Shown here one piece after another: positions 36,150 through 38,753 of a stretch of 38,753 nt of DNA. How positions within the stretch are numbered: position 1 is the first letter of the stretch; each line of letters opens with the position of its first letter. A program made the translations under genes and the position numbers. Source of the DNA: Paludibacteraceae bacterium (GTDB lineage: Bacteria > Bacteroidota > Bacteroidia > Bacteroidales > Paludibacteraceae); contig JAKSKZ010000034.1 in the NCBI GenBank assembly GCA_024401475.1, positions 1-38,753 on the forward strand. Reading direction: 5' to 3'. The notes under the pieces are model-generated. The model was not told the DNA's origin. It was given only the letters and a program-made list of their open reading frames with translations, and searched no databases.

Positions 36150-36929
36150 ATGAATTACAATAATGAAACTGAAGTTCTTTCAACTTTAAGGAACTCTAAA
36201 TCGGCAATAATACAGTATTTTACTTCTTTCCAAAACAACTGTGAAACACAACTTAGAACAGAAGTAAGGGAGATGTTTGATGTGCTGGAGAGTGATGGAT
36301 GTAGCTACATTGATCACGGTTATGAAGGTGATAGTTTAACATCAGCAATCAAGCAGGATCAAGATCGATTGGCAGGAATTGTATCACATAATGTCCAGGT
36401 TATCATCCAGAATGAATCTTCTGACTTGAAGTATAAAGTCGAAAGAGAAATGATTAAAATTAAGGAAGCAACGAAAAGCATCAATTTTCATATAAATGGA
36501 GATACAAATATCTACATTAACCTTAATAAAGTTTTAGATGAACTAAGTTTTGGTTTTACCGATTTTGCAAACTGGGCTGCTTATTTAGGTGGTTCATTTA
36601 TGGTAGGATGGACTTTAGTTGCAGGTGCAAACTGGTGGAACCCCGTAGGATGGGGATTGGCTGCAATAGGAGGGCTGATGTGGCTTTTCGGAGACAGTAA
36701 AGAGCAAAAAGCAAAAAAACAATTTCGCGAAAAACTTAATGAAGCTAGACATGATTTCATGTGGGGAGATTTTTCGAGGAAAATATCTGACTTAAATCAG
36801 CAGATTGCGAGAAAGCAAAATGAAATTACAAATGCTATTGACAATATCATTGCACAAGTACAAAATGTGAAAAAATCAACTGATACACTTTTAGATGACT
36901 TGAATGATATGTCCAACAATCTAAGATAA
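36150..36929 (+). CDS. Helical protein with membrane hairpin, partner of split dynamin (259 aa)
   Basis: No nucleotide-binding motif is present. Long amphipathic helices flank a hydrophobic, Trp- and Gly-rich stretch at ~134-181 (AAYLGGSFMVGWTLVAGA, then WWNPVGWGLAAIGGLMWLFG) that reads as a membrane-inserting hairpin like the paddle of bacterial dynamins. The C-terminal ~60 residues (ISDLNQQIARKQNEITNAID...) are a likely coiled coil. It begins 4 bases after the short GTPase and ends 5 bases before the long GTPase, so stoichiometric expression is likely. It supplies the stalk/paddle half that the upstream GTPase lacks. The family assignment is by architecture and gene order, not by a diagnostic motif. 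Confidence 0.65.
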   Translation: MNYNNETEVLSTLRNSKSAIIQYFTSFQNNCETQLRTEVREMFDVLESDGCSYIDHGYEGDSLTSAIKQDQDRLAGIVSHNVQVIIQNESSDLKYKVEREMIKIKEATKSINFHINGDTNIYINLNKVLDELSFGFTDFANWAAYLGGSFMVGWTLVAGANWWNPVGWGLAAIGGLMWLFGDSKEQKAKKQFREKLNEARHDFMWGDFSRKISDLNQQIARKQNEITNAIDNIIAQVQNVKKSTDTLLDDLNDMSNNLR

Positions 36930-36934
36930 ATCGT

Positions 36935-38608
36935 ATGGGTAAAATTAATGAGAATAATGCATTCGAGAAAGCTAAGGAGTTATTGTGTCTATTAAATTTA
37001 GACGGAAAAACCACAAATTTTGATTTTTCAGATTGTATTGAAAAATTAGAAAAGATTATTTCTTCAAAAAATGATAAAGATATAAAGATTGTATTATTAG
37101 GATCATTTTCTGATGGAAAGACTTCTACTGTAGCAGGTATGATGGAGGAAGTATTAGACAATATGAATATTGATACTGATGAATCTTCCGATCAACTAGT
37201 AATATACCGCCCCAAAGATTTAAAAAGCGGATTTACTATAATAGATACACCAGGACTATTTGGTACAAAAGAAAAGGAAATTGATGGAGATTTAGTGAAG
37301 TTCTCAGAAATTACAAAGAAGTTCATTTCAGAAGCTCATATTGTATTGTATGTTACCAGTGCACAAGTTCCTGTAAAAGAAAGCCATTCTGCTATTTTGA
37401 GAAAAGTTCTTCGTGATTTAGGAAAATTAGACTCGACTATTTTCGTCTTAAACAAGATGGATGAGACAGGAGTTAATATCACAAATGAAGAAGCATATCA
37501 GGAAATGTGCGGAATAAAAAAGAATTTTCTTATTGAACGACTACGAAATATTATTGGATTAAGCGATCAAGAAATTGGAAGGCTGAAAATTGTGTGTGTA
37601 TGCTCTGATCCTAAAGCAAAAGGTATTCAGAAATGGTTGGAAACACCTGAAAGATATAGACAACTGTCAAGATTGCCACAATTGAAACAGATCCTTAATA
37701 ATATAGTTGATAATTCAAACAGGGAACAATTGCAAAATAAATCTTATTTGTCATCTGTAAATGATGTAGTTGGGCAAATATCAATTATATACAAAGATGT
37801 CGATAGGATTGAACGCAGTTTCCAACATTTCAAAGAAGAATTTGAGGAATCATCTTCTAATTTAAAATTTGTTGAGAGTGACCTTAAGCGAACAAAGAAT
37901 ATGATGAGAGAGCAAATTCGTTCATTACATAATTCTTTGATGAATAAAGTAAAGAGTGCATCTTATGAAGAAATGGACACAATCTTGAACAATGATATAG
38001 GCGTTGAAGGAGAAAAAATAACATTTTATCTTGTGGAAGATTCTGTCAATGGAATATGTGACTCATGCTCTTTAAATAATGAATCTACACTTTCTCCTGT
38101 ATGGAAGGAAATGAAGAACAAGTTTGAAAAACAAGATGATACGATAAATACCATAGCAAATGGTGGAATTAAAGCCATGAAAAAAGTAGATAGTAAAATG
38201 GTTCTGCAGGCAAGAGACTTGTTGTTCAAGAGTTTCAAATTTAAGCCTTGGGGAGCCACAAAACTTGCAAATGGTATTGGCAAAGCCGCAGTTGTTTTAC
38301 AAGGAGCTTTGATGGCTTTGGATTATTGGGGACAAAAGAAGAGAGAAAAACAACTCAATGAAACAAAATCAGCACTTACAGAATCCTTGAATGAGTATTT
38401 TGCAGCTGTTACAAATATGATGAAAGACGATGATACTTATTACAAGAATTTTGCTCCAGCATATTTGGACATGAGAAATGAAATTGATTTTCGAAGAAAA
38501 AAATGTGAGGAGAATGCTATGCAGATGGAAAATATTAAAAAGTTCCAGAATAAAATGACATCTTTCTATGGACAGAACATAGAAGACGTTGCTTTTGAAG
38601 AGGTGTGA
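36935..38608 (+). CDS. Dynamin-like GTPase, LeoA-type (557 aa)
   Basis: A full-length bacterial dynamin-like protein: G1 GSFSDGKTS at residues 56-64, G3 DTPG at 104-107 and G4 NKMD at 173-176, followed by a long helical region (~255-400, Lys/Glu-rich) and a short hydrophobic segment near 445-465 (GIGKAAVVLQGALMALDYWG) that may contact membrane, then further helices. The length is close to LeoA of enterotoxigenic E. coli (about 570 residues), and the order (split dynamin, then long GTPase) matches the LeoABC arrangement. Leo-type operons have been linked both to vesicle-mediated secretion and, as Eleos systems, to anti-phage defence. Which role applies here cannot be told from sequence; the AT-rich mosaic context favours defence. 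Confidence 0.8.
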   Translation: MGKINENNAFEKAKELLCLLNLDGKTTNFDFSDCIEKLEKIISSKNDKDIKIVLLGSFSDGKTSTVAGMMEEVLDNMNIDTDESSDQLVIYRPKDLKSGFTIIDTPGLFGTKEKEIDGDLVKFSEITKKFISEAHIVLYVTSAQVPVKESHSAILRKVLRDLGKLDSTIFVLNKMDETGVNITNEEAYQEMCGIKKNFLIERLRNIIGLSDQEIGRLKIVCVCSDPKAKGIQKWLETPERYRQLSRLPQLKQILNNIVDNSNREQLQNKSYLSSVNDVVGQISIIYKDVDRIERSFQHFKEEFEESSSNLKFVESDLKRTKNMMREQIRSLHNSLMNKVKSASYEEMDTILNNDIGVEGEKITFYLVEDSVNGICDSCSLNNESTLSPVWKEMKNKFEKQDDTINTIANGGIKAMKKVDSKMVLQARDLLFKSFKFKPWGATKLANGIGKAAVVLQGALMALDYWGQKKREKQLNETKSALTESLNEYFAAVTNMMKDDDTYYKNFAPAYLDMRNEIDFRRKKCEENAMQMENIKKFQNKMTSFYGQNIEDVAFEEV

Positions 38609-38707
38609 AATGGTAACAGATATTCTGAACCAACCAAAACTTCTCGTAAACATCAATTTTGTTATTTATATCTCCAAAATTAGCAAATTATAATATACAA
38701 ACAATAA

Positions 38708-38727
38708 AATCAGCCCGAAGGCTGATT
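38708..38727 (-). terminator. UUCG-loop terminator facing leftward
   Basis: A perfect 8-bp stem (AATCAGCC with GGCTGATT) reads on the minus strand as a TTCG tetraloop hairpin followed by TTATTGTTTG. It probably ends a minus-strand gene lying to the right of the window and may also stop the GTPase operon. Confidence 0.7.
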
Positions 38728-38753
38728 CTAAACCATTCTAAATCTCATTGATT

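Noticed and set aside
1..38753. Diversity-generating retroelement acting on the giant adhesins
   Set aside because: No reverse transcriptase and no template/variable repeat pair was found in the window.

Overview
The window looks like a mosaic accessory region from a Bacteroidota genome, most likely a Bacteroidales species that has a type IX secretion system (T9SS). The evidence is SprB-like repeats and T9SS-type C-terminal sorting domains on two giant surface proteins, a TANFOR-domain protein, PcfJ/PcfK-like proteins, promoters that fit the Bacteroidota pattern (a TAnnTTTG -7 box), and almost no Shine-Dalgarno sites. No rRNA, tRNA, CRISPR array, transposase or integrase is visible.

Region A (1-21004, plus strand) is one tightly packed run of genes. 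It starts inside a giant SprB-like adhesin (5' end outside the window). An outer-membrane beta-barrel protein follows, then a 1512-residue exported protein with a TANFOR domain, an FnIII domain, a zincin protease motif (HEIGH...H with an NLMDY Met-turn) and a C-terminal GH19 lysozyme/chitinase-like domain. A 302-residue exported protein lies 3 bases downstream. After a 239-base gap come a 1097-residue exported protein of unknown family and a 700-residue FnIII-repeat protein. The TANFOR gene reads as a polymorphic toxin with a peptidoglycan-hydrolase tip, and its neighbour is the natural immunity candidate. Base composition drops sharply part-way through the toxin gene (about 12700) and stays low through the immunity candidate, as expected for an exchangeable toxin-tip/immunity cassette. 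The barrel, 1097-residue and FnIII proteins are candidate delivery or scaffold partners; this is inference.

Region B (21005-22900, minus strand) holds a pcfK-pcfJ pair, genes usually met on conjugative or other mobile elements, bounded by hairpin terminators at the convergent end and a Bacteroidota-type promoter at the other.

Region C (22980-34525, plus strand) is a GC-rich two-gene operon: a lipoprotein with a PKD-like domain, and a 3475-residue surface protein built from about a dozen Ig-like modules, a PKD-like domain and a T9SS type A sorting domain. It has its own promoter, a structured 5' leader and a strong terminator.

Region D (34526-38753) is an AT-rich four-gene operon: a small glycine-zipper protein, a short dynamin-like GTPase, a helical protein with a central membrane hairpin, and a second, longer dynamin-like GTPase. 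The last three match the layout of LeoABC, in which two short proteins together make one dynamin partner for LeoA. Related operons are known as anti-phage (Eleos-type) systems, so this may be a defence operon. A 13-T tract lies upstream, and a UUCG-loop terminator facing the other way closes the window.
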